A stretch of 64,000 bases of DNA from Nematostella vectensis (GCF_932526225.1 NC_064041.1:8864313-8928312), one strand, 5' to 3'. Shown: positions 22,701-32,800, numbered from the stretch's first letter. Numbers and translations: made by a program. Notes: generated by a model from the letters alone, not told the origin.

Positions 22701-23412
22701 ATTATTTTCTTGTCTCGCTGTAACTTCGCGTGGGTCGGACAATTTGTAAAATGAAAAAAAAAGCAGTATTGGTTCATTTTAATTTTGAGTTAAAATTTTC
22801 GCCCATTTACTCTACCACTTTTCCTGTTTGAAATTTCCTCCTTGACCACTCCTCCCCTTCTAAATAAACCTGATACGGTATTAGGTGGTTGGCGTGACCT
22901 CCGTAAATGATAGCACATATATTTAGGCGGAACAAATCATTTGCTCCAAATAATTTCATCAAATTTTACAGCGTAATGCACATTCCATTCCTTGAAATCA
23001 TAGCGTAAAAGCTCAATAGCAAATACCTGGTACTAGCCTAAAGGGCAATAGTTACTTATCTGCTCGCGTAACCGGAAATGTTGTTCTCATTAAAAGATGT
23101 TCACGCTGTAATTTCGTCGCGAGTTATGATAATAATACAAATCCAGATATTCCATATTGCAGAGCACGTAACTAACTGGTCACTTGATTAGTCAATTAGC
23201 AACGGCCAATTTCACTATTTTTATAGGTTGCTGGTGGGTACGCCAATATATTTTATTGGTTAATTAATTCACTCATATATACAATTCCCCGGAATATTCT
23301 CACAAATATATCCTCCTATATCGTCCTAAGTGCTTCTGAAATATTTACAAGTTTAATTCTTACCCTCAATTTCCTGCTTTTTGGATTGATCCATTGGAAT
23401 AATGTTCCCCAT
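4786..23412 (-). CDS. NIBAN: Niban-family protein (FAM129) with N-terminal PH domain
   Basis: Fourteen exons, 5' to 3' on the minus strand: 23412-23364, 21712-21570, 20948-20820, 10787-10673, 10033-9875, 9615-9503, 9112-9008, 8552-8390, 8320-8238, 7900-7793, 7124-6957, 6055-5930, 5647-5540, 4905-4786. All splice sites are GT-AG, the phases close, and the total is 1,689 nt (562 aa). It begins MGN, a possible N-myristoylation signal like the MG start of vertebrate Niban proteins. A PH domain (about residues 75-194; GYLIKQGALIKNWKKRFFVV ... EEKKEWIQMF) is followed by the helical Niban region, with family-like motifs (FFTFEELF, KKYDHD-type KYDHD, EIVNAQKK). Vertebrate members are 750-930 aa with long disordered tails; this one stops soon after the conserved core. 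The family is implicated in ER-stress, translation and apoptosis control. Two genes lie inside its 10-kb intron 3, and four exon edges are tandemly duplicated. Confidence 0.92.
5031..5184. mobile_element. small MITE, likely relative of the CAGGCCCG 5-bp TSD family
   Basis: Left end CAGCGGCATAGCCAGGG and right end CCCCTGGCAACGTCCCTG are imperfect inverted repeats. They are flanked by near-identical 5-mers ATTTG/ATTTT. The 154-bp element lies in the last intron of the Niban-like gene. Confidence 0.55.
5761..5880. repeat. TGTGTTGC-rich short tandem repeat
   Basis: Repeated 'CACATGTGTTGCGCTTGA' units and variants in an intron of the Niban-like gene. Non-coding. Confidence 0.7.
6385..6629. mobile_element. 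TTAA-flanked MITE (piggyBac-like), complete copy
   Basis: Ends AGCCGCATTGTCACCAGTTT and its near-perfect inverted copy (AAACTTGTGACAATGCGGCT). The inverted repeats continue through TTACTTCCGG/CCGGAAGTAA. It is flanked by TTAA at 6381-6384 and 6630-6633. A partial copy lies at 50031-50209. A TTAA duplication is the hallmark of piggyBac-type insertion; no transposase is present. Confidence 0.85.
7090..7440. repeat. exon-edge duplication at Niban-like exon 11
   Basis: The 5' end of exon 11 and its upstream intron (7093-7165) reappear diverged at about 7243-7350 ('TTACTTTATCCA...AATAAGTGGGGAATCAGG') and partially near 7398-7440 ('TTTTATCCAACACCTTAAA'). Poly-G tracts separate the copies. The acceptor AG is lost in the second copy. 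Confidence 0.7.
8567..8760. repeat. imperfect ATC trinucleotide repeat
   Basis: CATCAT/TCATCG-rich low-complexity sequence in the intron between exons 8 and 7 of the Niban-like gene. Confidence 0.75.
9078..9250. repeat. 50-bp exon-edge tandem array at Niban-like exon 7
   Basis: Units at 9078-9127, 9128-9177 and 9178-9228, plus a partial fourth. The first 35 bp of unit 1 are the 5' end of exon 7, and the rest contains the acceptor. Units 2 and 3 lie in the intron. Unit 2 keeps TTTTATAG|G on the minus strand, so it is a potential cryptic 3' splice site. Using it would hit a stop within eight codons. Confidence 0.9.
10150..10299. mobile_element. GC-rich 150-bp MITE with 9-bp target duplication
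   Basis: Ends TAGCCAGTGTAG and CTACGCAGGCTA are imperfect inverted repeats. Flanks are a perfect 9-bp duplication AGATAAGTG at 10141-10149 and 10300-10308. The GC-rich interior contrasts with the AT-rich intron around it. Its termini differ from those of the GACAGAG family. Confidence 0.75.
10787..11050. repeat. 137-bp tandem duplication abutting Niban-like exon 4 acceptor
   Basis: A first unit starting 'CCTGAATACG' at 10787 and a second starting 'CCTGACACGA' at 10924 are about 80% alike through 'GGAACTAAGCTTTTTG'. Unit 1 begins at the splice acceptor of exon 4. Inclusion of coding bases in the duplicated unit is doubtful. Confidence 0.75.
11644..12660 (+). CDS. intronless lysine/glutamate-rich coiled-coil protein, unrecognised
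   Basis: A 338-aa single-exon frame from ATG 11644 to TAA. Almost the whole protein is charged alpha-helix with heptad-like spacing (about residues 5-110 and 150-320), very rich in Lys and Glu, ending in a basic tail (SKRGRGKWTFGSAKNS). There is one CLIC pair near residue 180 but no zinc-finger spacing. Its base composition is more coding-like than the flanks, and the frame is long for this AT-rich intron. It lies inside intron 3 of the Niban-like gene on the opposite strand. I recognise no family. A lineage-specific gene or an old retrocopy are both possible. The start is the first Met after AT-rich sequence. Confidence 0.72.
   Translation: MDKKVIQMEENIHKALHANLKLLKDFKSCASELDNLMTETDKLRPLVQGKKLNEQASERCKMTIDECKTLAERAKKTVKTLAETGKIKMEALKFAVPNDRKLSQQFVEWLSRELKKALDELSAVEVFCGERDGKIAEGYNWVKFRCLQTDMPKLKAELTNAEEAVTNTEKLLHEMRAKHDEGVCLICFHLQEKKRKAETLTRIHENTIEAFRRRMQDDRIEKDKHIKMEREKLSKTITALQKEKDKLDEEFRIISEKWLTVEKELRLTQLAEKKTKALLVSEEEKKKKLQKSISEFEARKKRAELEIKEIEKSRKACSKRGRGKWTFGSAKNSFRKKK
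12661..13117. other. non-coding stretch downstream of the coiled-coil ORF
   Basis: AT-rich DNA inside Niban-like intron 3. No perfect AATAAA follows the ORF closely, and nothing else was recognised. Confidence 0.5.
13118..13580. repeat. minisatellite built on 'GCAATGCATAGTGCAAACTG'
   Basis: About seven units of 55-71 bp. A constant part (TTTAGCAATGCATAGTGC...GTACACTGGCGAC) is joined to a variable number of ATTACGACAT/ATAACGACA steps. An inverted match 'TATGTCGTTATGTCGCCAT' occurs near 13893-13911. The array may therefore be the internally repeated left end of a foldback element spanning about 13136-13911. Confidence 0.85.
13581..16077. other. non-coding DNA upstream of the class C GPCR
   Basis: Mostly AT-rich with no clear gene. 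A segment at about 14035-14290 has inverted 'GCGCTTATTCGA'-type strings suggestive of an old MITE. One weak exon-like window is listed separately (15537-15655). Confidence 0.5.
15537..15655 (+). other. weak candidate exon upstream of the GPCR
   Basis: It sits between TTTTTGCAG and AAG|GTTTGA, open in one frame for 39 codons with mixed, non-repetitive composition. There is no homology I recognise and no confirmed partner exon. The donor is weak. It could be a 5' exon of an alternative transcript or chance. Confidence 0.18.
16078..20699 (+). CDS. class C G-protein-coupled receptor (mGluR/CaSR-like)
   Basis: Exons 16078-16518, 17254-17518 and 18766-20699, total 879 aa with closed phases. An N-terminal signal peptide (MQFFLFLACFL...) precedes a bilobed ligand-binding domain (about residues 25-490; SSSTS loop, then FATSEELS and FFRTIPPDGQQAKAM, FGWKYV). 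A nine-cysteine domain follows (about 495-550), then seven membrane helices (about 562-812). Family marks include NRELSYLLLL, KTNRLVRAF in loop 2 and NFNEARFIGFSMY before TM6. The tail is about 65 residues. The family senses amino acids, cations or peptides at the plasma membrane as dimers. The ligand here cannot be told: the Thr in ATSEELS matches the mGluR glutamate-binding Thr, but neighbouring residues differ. The gene is wholly inside intron 3 of the Niban-like gene, opposite strand, and its stop is 120 bp from exon 3 of that gene. Confidence 0.95.
17913..18090. mobile_element. foldback MITE with about 75-bp arms
   Basis: The left arm (from AATAGGCCATTCCAGC through CCTACCTCAA) and the right arm (TTGAGGTAGG... 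to GCTGGAATTGCCTATT) are inverted copies separated by about 20 bp. CG-rich strings lie near the loop. It lies in intron 2 of the class C GPCR. Confidence 0.85.
18337..18530. mobile_element. MITE with AAGGTTGGTTCTCACT inverted ends
   Basis: Left end AAGGTTGGTTCTCACTTGG and right end CTAGTGAGAACCAACCTT. The interior is rich in GCGCAAG/CTTGCGC-type strings, also in inverted order. No clear target duplication. It lies in the second GPCR intron. Confidence 0.75.
20953..20958 (+). terminator. candidate poly(A) signal for the GPCR
   Basis: The nearest AATAAA on the + strand after the GPCR stop (254 bp away). It lies just past the Niban-like exon 3 coding sequence, so a GPCR transcript ending here would run antisense across that whole exon. 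Confidence 0.3.
21100..21182. repeat. short hairpin / inverted repeat
   Basis: CTCGTTTAGTGACGCTCAG and CTGAGCGTCACAGGACGAG face each other around a ~35-nt centre that also pairs in part (GAAATGT / ACATTTT). It lies in intron 2 of the Niban-like gene and resembles the core of a small foldback element. Confidence 0.65.
21674..22250. repeat. about 111-bp exon-edge tandem array at Niban-like exon 2
   Basis: Units begin with ACTCCACCGCAAAC (or a variant) at 21674, 21782, 21893, 22004 and about 22182. Unit 1 includes the first 39 coding bases of exon 2 (21674-21712) and its acceptor. The other four lie in intron 2 and all keep AG|ATC on the minus strand. The unit 2 to exon 2 distance is 108 nt and the frame between is open. 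Unit 4 is split by a 77-bp insertion. Confidence 0.93.
22018..22094. mobile_element. 77-bp insertion with (GTT)n tail, likely truncated retroelement
   Basis: It interrupts the tandem array exactly and is bounded by a GCAAAC direct repeat (22012-22017 and 22095-22100). It ends in seven or eight GTT repeats after TAATAAAATAT. A microsatellite tail and short duplication fit a 5'-truncated LINE or a SINE end. Confidence 0.6.
22260..23363. other. intron 1 of the Niban-like gene
   Basis: No coding exon or strong repeat seen beyond AT-rich sequence. An open + frame at 22476-22754 lacks domain or splice support. Confidence 0.5.
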
Positions 23413-23849
23413 CTTTGTGTTGTTTGGTGTAGTGTTCTTGAGCGTTTTATCGCGGCCTCTTCTTGTGGAGTCTTCTTCTGTAAAGGAAATACGACCTCTT
23501 TCCTTTCCCTCTTGAGTGATCTTGTCGGGGGAGGGGCTTCTTGTTACATGCCGCGGCAAATTTCTATTTGATTATTTAAGATATGAGCAGGCGGTTGGCC
23601 GCGGCAGATTTCTATTTCATTATTTAAGATATAAGCAGGCGGTTATATGCGCTTAAAATCGTGCCCTGAATTCTTGCGAAGTTTGGAAACTGACTTCCTT
23701 TTGTAACAAGGAAACGGAGAGGTACGATTCGCTTTGACGCGCTGAAAAACACTTCCGGTATACATCCATGATCATGGTCAACCTGTGGCCTGAGCCGCAA
23801 GATGTTTTACTTGTCAGCGGCTACTACCAACTAGTAGAAGAAAACCAAA
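23413..23849. promoter_or_regulatory. shared divergent promoter of the Niban-like gene and VPS52
   Basis: 437 bp separate the two start codons on opposite strands. The segment must hold both 5' UTRs and both transcription starts unless extra non-coding exons exist. It contains a 48-bp tandem duplication (23551-23646) and no TATA box I would trust. Confidence 0.75.
23551..23646. repeat. 48-bp tandem duplication in the divergent promoter
   Basis: Two copies (23551-23598, 23599-23646) starting CCGCGGCA and containing ATTATTTAAGATAT and AGCAGGCGGTT, nearly identical. Confidence 0.9.
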
Positions 23850-26800
23850 ATGGCGGAAGTACTCGACGAAGAAGGCCCGTTAGATTTGCCTCTAAATACT
23901 GCTACTGGCGACTCAAACGGCAGTCAAAATGGCAACGAGGAGCAAGAAGAAGTATGGCGTTATGTATCTAATTTTTATTGTCTTGTTGTATTATTTCTTA
24001 CCTTTTTTGCTATGTAGGATTTCCAAGTTGACCTGAATCTCGGCGAACTAGATTTGACCTCCCAAGATGAGTTCATATTAGACGAAGTTGACGGTATGTA
24101 TAGATCTCATTCCCTGATCATATGACCTTTGTTTTATTTGAAGGTTATTATCCTTAATTTTTTTAGTGCATATTCAAGAAAATTTGGAGGACGAACTGGT
24201 TAGAGAGGCACTGAAGGCGGTTTGTATATAATTCAAACGTTATTAATTTTAAGGCTATACCTTTAAAATCACTTATTACTCAGGCTGGGGTTTCTTTATA
24301 TAAATGTTTTCTTAAAATCATTGTTTAAATAAACAAATGACTTTATCAGTGTAAATGCTCTCACCCTACTTGCCTCAGTTAGCTTAGAGAGAAAACTATC
24401 TTCAAGACGCCAGTAGGACTACTCTGTTTTAGAGAGGCATACATCTTAAAAGGCTGATTTAGACAGAACAATTTTTGCCTATGACGTGTCGTAGCTCTCC
24501 ATAAGCAACCAAGCCTACATCACATCCAGGCTTTATTTTAGCACTGCGCTAAAATAGAAAGTCTACAAATTTATTCAAAATTTTAAGAAACCTCTTCTAT
24601 CGTTGTTAAAACCATGTTAAAACTGTCGATATGCGGCTAAAAGTTTTTTATAGTTATAACTTTATCGTTTTATAACAATACCTTGCAAATAATTCTAAGA
24701 TTTATCTATATGCTGGCATTTATGTGATGTCTTATGAAAATGGTTTTACCACCTCGAGCCGAAGGCCTAAGGTCACAGGAAATAAAAGCATGTAAAAAGG
24801 TTCGTGAAACTTGTTTTAATCGTTCATTGATGTCCAAGAACAATACAGAATTCCTTTTGCATTTTATTAGTATATTTAACACAAGATAAGAACAATCATC
24901 ACTTTTTTTTGCATTTGTGTCGATGCCAGTACCTTGGCTATAGGGAATCTTGCACGCATTGCATGACAACAATCACAACTACAAAGGAATTTGGGTTTAG
25001 TTTTCCTGGAAATCAAAGTTTTTCAGACTCACTCTAAGCCACTCATTCACATATCGAGGGAATGAAAATAGCAGGTTCCAACCAATGTCGAGCCTCGATG
25101 CAACCCTGAAAATGCAAGGGAACAAACAATATCTGGAGTTTTGCCGTGAGTCAAATTTGCAAATCACAGAAGATCTACGTCCTATGTGATGGTCATATAT
25201 TCTCCACGACTTCTCGCTTCATAGTTATTAACCTAGAGTTTTAATTACAGGTTGTAGAACTTATCAGTGATAAAACAAAGAATAGTTTCGAGTTTGAGTG
25301 ATCGCGTGGGATAAACAAACATCTTTCCCGACATCAATCTTTATTTGTCAGTGATCCTTATCCTGAAGCACGCATTTCTTTGTCGTTTCTTCATTACGTT
25401 ATGTTCTTGTCTTCTTATAAATACTGTGGAAACAGTGGCTGAAAAGCCTTCTTCACTGCGAAAACAAGAAACATGCTCTTTGAGTGTCGGTTCTAAATAA
25501 TTATGTGTATAATCCTCCAATCAAATCGCTTGCAAGACAATGGCACTATTTCAAAACAACGACAATCGCTTTGGTTGCCAATGGGGCTTTAAGTCATCTA
25601 AAAAAACAGTAAGGCTCTATTTCCAGCCATCACTAGGCCTCGTTGGCCCCACTAATGGCTGGATCAATGGTCAAACACGCTTCTCTGTGATGTAGCTTTA
25701 GATATTATGCATATTTCTTGCACCTATTCCTACTATGAAACAATTAGAAACACACACAAAATGCAAGAGACTACCAAAGGGCATAAGCTTTGTGCAAAAC
25801 AATGTTTTACACTTTCAATATCAAAAGTAAGATAAAAGTGCCTACGGATGTTAGCAATCAATGACAGTAGATTAAAATGTATAAAGAAGACCCAAGATGT
25901 CCCAAGCAAGTCCTATACAACTAAATCGTGCTGTCAGTCAGCCTTAACACAGTGTTGATTATTAACTGACCTAGACTAGCTGTACTAGCTGTCATTAACA
26001 TGCAAAAACTTAAACGTTTAGCAGAGTAAAAATTGTTGTTTATAGGGTGTAGACCTGAGGCAGTACTCAAAACAGATTGAGGGAGAACTTCACGAAGTGG
26101 AAAATGCATCCATCAACGATTGTATCCTTGGTATAAAAAAGTGTGGCAAACCTCGTGATACAGCCATCAGCCAAAAAAAAAAATGTGTGAAATTTAAATT
26201 TGGCCTTAAATGATTATAACAATGCAATGCAATAACAAAGTAATGAAGGCCATCTTCTTCAAAGTACTTGTAAAACCTCTTACACTATACATCTATTTAA
26301 ATGATACACATGTATTCTGTATGAGTATAATGCGCCCAAAATTATAAAGACCTTAATTGTCTGATAGATATAAAAGAAAGTAAAAATATTGCAAGCCTCC
26401 ACAACCAAATAGCATCATGTGACACCATACTTGAGGTAGGAAAGTCCTATCAAACATACCAAATCAGGCCCGTAGCCAGGGGGGCGGGGGGCTCGGACGA
26501 ACCCCCTCACCCAGCTTGAAGGTCCGCTCAGAGCTAAGAAAAATATATAACGTTTGGCTGGAGATATACCGTGCATATCAATATGTCTTTAAAATGACTA
26601 TAAATATAAATCTATAAATTTTATAATAATTATCTTTATTATTATCGCTATATGTTAAAAAATACCCTATGAATAACATTTTAAATACAAGATTGATTGC
26701 CCAATGTAATAAGGCGAGGAGAGGGGTATACCGGAAATTTGGTCCGCTAAAATAAAAAAAATAAAAAAAACACCCCACTCAAAATCCTGGCTACAGGCCT

Positions 26801-29800
26801 GCAAATGAGTGAGAGGTCACATACAGAAACCCTGAATTCTATACACACCAAAAAACCTGACATTTTAAACTCTTTTCCACGTTTAAATTTCACTATGACA
26901 TGACTTTGTCATGAGTTAAATAGAAATTTAAAAACCTTACCAAAATCTCCAAAATCCTCACTAAAGTTTTGGAAATTATACTAAAATCATTCTTAAAGCC
27001 ATGTCCCCTGTATAGGTCAGAATAGACTGTACTCCATTTTTTTGTTTGTTGCATGATGGACAGAGAATGGAGAAAATGTTGACAAGTTTCCAGGAAGATC
27101 TGGGAAGCATCAGTTCAGAGATCCAAACACTTCAGGAACAATCACTGTCAATGAATATCAAATTGAAGAACAGACAGGTAATTGAGAATCACCCCTCAGG
27201 GTGACTCTCAAGCTGATTATGGACAAAAAATGAATTGATTCACTTTGAAAATGTACTATTTTAAATATTAACCCATTGACCCCTCAACAGACCTGTACTG
27301 GCCATGAGAGATACACACAGCCCAAAATTCGTAAATGCAAAATTGAAGATATGCACCCAACCAGGCCCATACCCAGGGTGTGCAGGGGGTGTGAATGAAC
27401 CAAACTCCCCCCCCCCCCAAAGGTCCACTTTTGGTTCCCGATGGACATGCTATTTGTAGACAAAACTATAAAGCATAAGCTAGATCACTCTGTTACGTAG
27501 CCAAATCCGACAATAAACCGTCCCGTGGAGATGCTGCAAAGGCATAAAAAAATCCCTTTTTGTTCTTCTTGGCCTGCCAACCAAGGTTATAGCAACTACT
27601 CTTTAGCCAAAAACAAGAACTAAGGTTTAGCAGAATTGACCCCCTCGAGAAAATGCTCGAAATAACACACAAGAAATTCTCAAAACTCCAAATATCTCTT
27701 ATTTAGGGATCAAATTTCTTTTATTGGTTAACCTATTTTCTCACACGCTTTCACTATCCCTTAGGGTTAGAATTACATTCTCAACAGGCATATGTGTGGA
27801 TGCAGGCTCTTAAAGATTTACCTTTTTTATGACAGGCTATACGAGGAGAACTGAGTCAATTTGTTGATGAGATGATGGTTACCGACTCAATGATAAAGTA
27901 AGTCCTGCTTTAGTCTATTTAGTATTTATTCATCTTAGCTAGAGCGTACTGGCAAGACTTCCCCCTGCACACAATGATGACAATACGGCTAAAGACTATA
28001 GCAAAAATGCTATTAATGGCAGCTGTAAGGCATAGTTCAAACACCGTACTTTCCATGAGCCGTATTCAATGCAAATTACTGCAAATGAGCCAGATGCATC
28101 GCTTTGTCTTCATTTGCATGCATTTGCATTGATTACCTACTGTAACAGGAACACATAAATGTTTACAGATAGGCATTGCAATAATGCTTTTAGAATAACA
28201 GAAGTATTGTGTCATAAATATACATAAGTGTGAAGAAACTTTGAAGCATATTGTTGCCAAACATCATTTCAAAAAAAAGGGAGACATGCTTGCTTTACGC
28301 TTTATCTTCGTACATAGTATGTTTGTATAAGTTTGTGTATTGTTGGTTTCTGAATGTATAGTTTTCAATTTATTCAAATAACCCAGTAAATTGTCCACCT
28401 ACTGAGTTCAAATTGTTCTATACTTGTTGAGAAAGGGCAAGAAATCTGAAGTGAGATTTGTTGTCGGTATTGAATGTTTCCTGTTGTCGCTGTACACTAC
28501 ACACAGATGTCGGTAGTTCTCATAATTTGCTAAAATATCACAGTAAATTGTTAACGTCGTGAGTTCAAAGTATTATATAATAGTTAAGAAAGGTCAAGCT
28601 AATCTGAATTATTTTTTTTTTTGTCGAAATTGAATGTCTTTCCTTGCTCACACTAACGACTGTGTTATTGTAGCTGATAAAGTTTTTCAGCAAAATTAAT
28701 GATTTAATGGTGTACAAGCAAGCATGCAATTCCGACAACAAAGCTCAATTCAGAATCGCTTGCCCTTTAGGATAATTTGAACTCACTAGGCTGACAATTT
28801 ATTTATTTGAATAAGTAGCAGAAAAAAATCAAGTGTCACTTCGATAACGATTTTATAGCGTATATAATTAAGGAAAAACGTTCAATTCCGACAACAGAGC
28901 TCAATTTAGATTCGTTTGGCCTTTCACAAGAAATATACAATACTTTGAACTTACTTAGGTTGACCATTCACCGCGATATTTTCGTAAATTGAGAATTACC
29001 GCAGCATGTTGTAAAAAAATTCTTTAAGTTTCAATGAAATTACGATTTTATAGTGTACATAGACAAACAAAGCTCAATTCAGATTTGGTTGACCTTTCTC
29101 AACAAATATAAAATACTTTGAACGTACTAGGTTTTTTAAATTGAATAAATTAAAAACTGTCGGGCATTTAGTCAATTGAAAACCTTTCCCGACTGTCGGG
29201 CATATAGCCACCGCTTAAAAAAAAACCCACATGACTTTTAGTGACCTTTTTTGTATTCATTTTTCCCTTGAACCAATGAAGGTTACAAGACATGGATTTC
29301 CAAGTGCCACCTTATTTGAAATGGATGTATAATATGACGCACTGTAACTTATCCTGTGTCTCCTGTTTGCAGGCACATATGCGATACTCCTGTAACAGAG
29401 CAAAGCTTTATTGAACAGCTCCATGAGCTCCATCACAAGATTGACTTTGTTAAAGAGCAGTCATTTAAAGGCGCTCTATCCTGCAACGACGTAGGAGATA
29501 TATTAGAGAAACTCAAAGTCAAGGCATGGAGTATTTGATTAATTTACAGTAATGTTGTCGAAGCAGAACTTTGCACTAATTACTATTTCATGAATGTTCT
29601 TGTGTCTCAGGCTGTTCAAAAGATTCGGGATTACATTTTACAAAAGATTTATTTATTCAGACGTCCGAATACAAATTATCAAGTCCCCCAAAATGCTCTT
29701 TTAAAATATAGGTAAGTGCTTGTAAACTCCAAAAAACTCTATGGATTTCCCTTGAATTTGTACGTTATTATCAGTCACTTTAAACATAAAACTATGAACA

Positions 29801-32800
29801 GCTTTTAATCAGTGGTTTCAATCGCCCCGATAATTCAAGCTGTGACTACCTAGCTCACACCGAGTTTGATTGAGTGAGTTTCTACTGATTTTTTTTCTTC
29901 TAAATCATCACCTTCTCATCCTATTTATGGCAGGTATTTTAACGAGTTTTTATTGGCTCACCATCGTCAAGTAGCCAGAGAAGTAAAAGATGAATACGTC
30001 GACACAATGAGCAAAATCTACTTTTCCTACTTCAAGAGTTACATGGCCAAACTTATGAAACTGCAGGTGGATACTTCAAAATGAGCTAATCGGTTTTGTC
30101 TTATCATGTTTGTTTGTTTGTTTCACAAGAATATGCCCCAAGAAATGCCCAACAATAAATTGGGGTTATTTTTTTCAGTATGAAGAAGTTGCAGACAGAG
30201 ATGACCTTATAGGAGTTGAAGATAATGCCAGAAAAGGTTATTTTTACAAACCTTTAAAATTGATATGAAAAATTCTACCCACTCAGTAAAATAATTGAGA
30301 CGGCAATATAAAACTTCCGTGAGTTTTAGTACCATATATATTCTATATAGACTTATTTTGTTTGAAAAATTTCTTGTTCAAACTGTATTTAGGAATTAGG
30401 AGGGAGGGACATTTCTAGAGCTTTTGTGGTATCCTGCAGAAACCATATCATTTGCTCATCCCCCTCTAGCTATCTGTCATTATTTTCTATGTTTTGATTG
30501 GTCTGCTCCTGTAGTGGCGTGGTGTAATCCGAAGCCATTGAAATGGTTTCCAATTAAATCAAACGTTTTTATTTATGGAGGCCATAGTGTAGTTTGTCGT
30601 AAGTTCGCAGTTATCTTCAAACGCTCAGTAAGTCGTGTGCATGAAAGCAGAACATCAGAGAACAGCCGTGAAATGTTTTTCCTGTTTTTAGGTTTCTTCA
30701 CATCTCGACCGATGCTGAAAAATCGGTCGACCATCTTCACACTCGGTAACCGTGGCAACGTGATTACGTCAGAGCTCGAGGAGCCAATCATCGTACCGCA
30801 TACTGCACAAAAAATGGAAAAAAAGGTGCTGTTTGTTAGTCACCTCTTCCATGTGGGTCACTTACTGACCTGCGCACCAATCGTGTGTATCTCATCCTTT
30901 AACGATTAATTAAATAGTTGAGATGATTCACTACATACTGATATTCGACAATTTTTTTTCCAATTTTCAAGACTTCTTGAGAACAGAAAGTTTGGAATTC
31001 TGGATATAGGCAGTCCTTGTTCCTTTCTTTTTTATGTAGGAATCCACATGTTAGAGCTACACGTTTGCAATAAAACATGTGTTAGCGTAATTAAACAGCC
31101 TCAGTCAGCTGCCATTTTGTCATCCAAGCAAAGTACCAAGTGTCAAAAAGCATCCATTTCTATCGGCTGATTTGGGGAAGCTAATGCGATATTTCCTATT
31201 GAATTTGGTCAATTAAGTATTAAACTTTATTTTTAGGTGGTTATTTCGAGATTTTAACACATTATTTGCCTTGTAATATTAAATGAAAAAATAACAACAG
31301 TGTGCCTGACAAGTGCACTTTAATAGAAAGGGGCCAATTTTCCTTGTCACGCGAAGGATCTAGTTGGCTTTACTCTATGTAATTTCAATCACCTGAAACA
31401 ACACGTTCAAAACCCATCCGCAAGAGCATAGGTTTAATAAAATTGAATGGCTATCTGCCCTAAGTTTCTTATCGCTAATCTGTATCTCCTTGTTAACATA
31501 CTTTTCATTGTGTGTTTCAGTACTCGTTCGAGAGCTTGTTTCGTAGTCTGCATTTTGCGCTGCTGGACAACAGCTGTCGCGAGTACCTTTTTCTTGTGGA
31601 CTTCTTCATGGTCACCGGGAACGCCGCCAAGGACGTCTTCACCCAAGTGCTCGGCAAGACACTTTCATTATTCCTGGTGAGTATGACGTAACGTGTGTTA
31701 CGATAACAACGGTGGGTAGGGCGCTTTCATTTTACCTCGTGAGTATGGAGACAAAATCGTCGCGTGTTGACGGTGGACAAGACACTTTCATTATTCCTGG
31801 TGAGTATGGGGACAACGTGTATTACGATAACAACGGTAGATAAGACACTGTCATTATTCCTGGTGAGTATGGGGACAACGTGTGTTACGATAAGAACGGT
31901 GGGTAAACACTTCCATTATACTTCGCGAGTATTGAGACAAAATCCCTCGTGTATTATGCTTAAAACAATGGACAATATCATTATTCCTTTGAGTATAGGG
32001 ATAAAAATCCTCATGTTTTAGGCTAAGAAAGGGTGGATAACACATCATTATCCCAGGTGAGTATAGGTTAAACACCCTCGGGTGCTACGCTAAGCACTGT
32101 GGATAAGACATTATCATTTTTTTCTGGTTGGTATGGGGACAAACACCCTCGTATTTTTAGGAATATGCTCTCCTTATTATGCGGGGTCTAGCTGTGTCAA
32201 GAATCAGGACGGGGATCTTTCTCACCAAGTAATGGTGCCTTTAAAAAGTCAAATATGCGGTTTCTGTATTTATTGTAGAAACAAATGGATTCATACATCG
32301 AGAACAGCTACGACGCAATCGGTCTGTTTTTATGTATACATATCATCCACCGGTACCGGATCCTCATGCACAAACGAAGCGTGCCTGCCCTAGACAAGTA
32401 AGCTTTTGTTATTATTGTTAATTTTGTTGTGCTGCTGCAGTTGTTGTTATCGTTTTTTGTTGTTGTTATTACTATAGTCGCTTCCACCATTTTCATTAAT
32501 TCTAAAAAAACTCTACAAAAGGCAAAATAGCATAAAACCAACCTGTTTACCCCAAAGAGAAACCATTTTTATGTGAAATGGATTGTATTTAGAGAAATCA
32601 GCTGGTTTGCTCTATTCAATAAAGGACTACTTTTAATCCATTTCCATCCTCTTCATTCGAGACGTTCAAACTACATTATTGTATTTATCTAAAACATCAA
32701 GGTTTATTTTATTAACATAAACGTCATTCGATTATGTCACATTATATTGACTGTTTTGATCTTACAAAATCAGGCTAAAATCACTGTTTACCTGTATAAG

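Noticed and set aside
30746-30759. GTAACCGTGGCAAC, an X-box-like 14-mer
   Set aside because: It lies inside VPS52 exon 12 and simply encodes the conserved LGNRGN residues; not a promoter.
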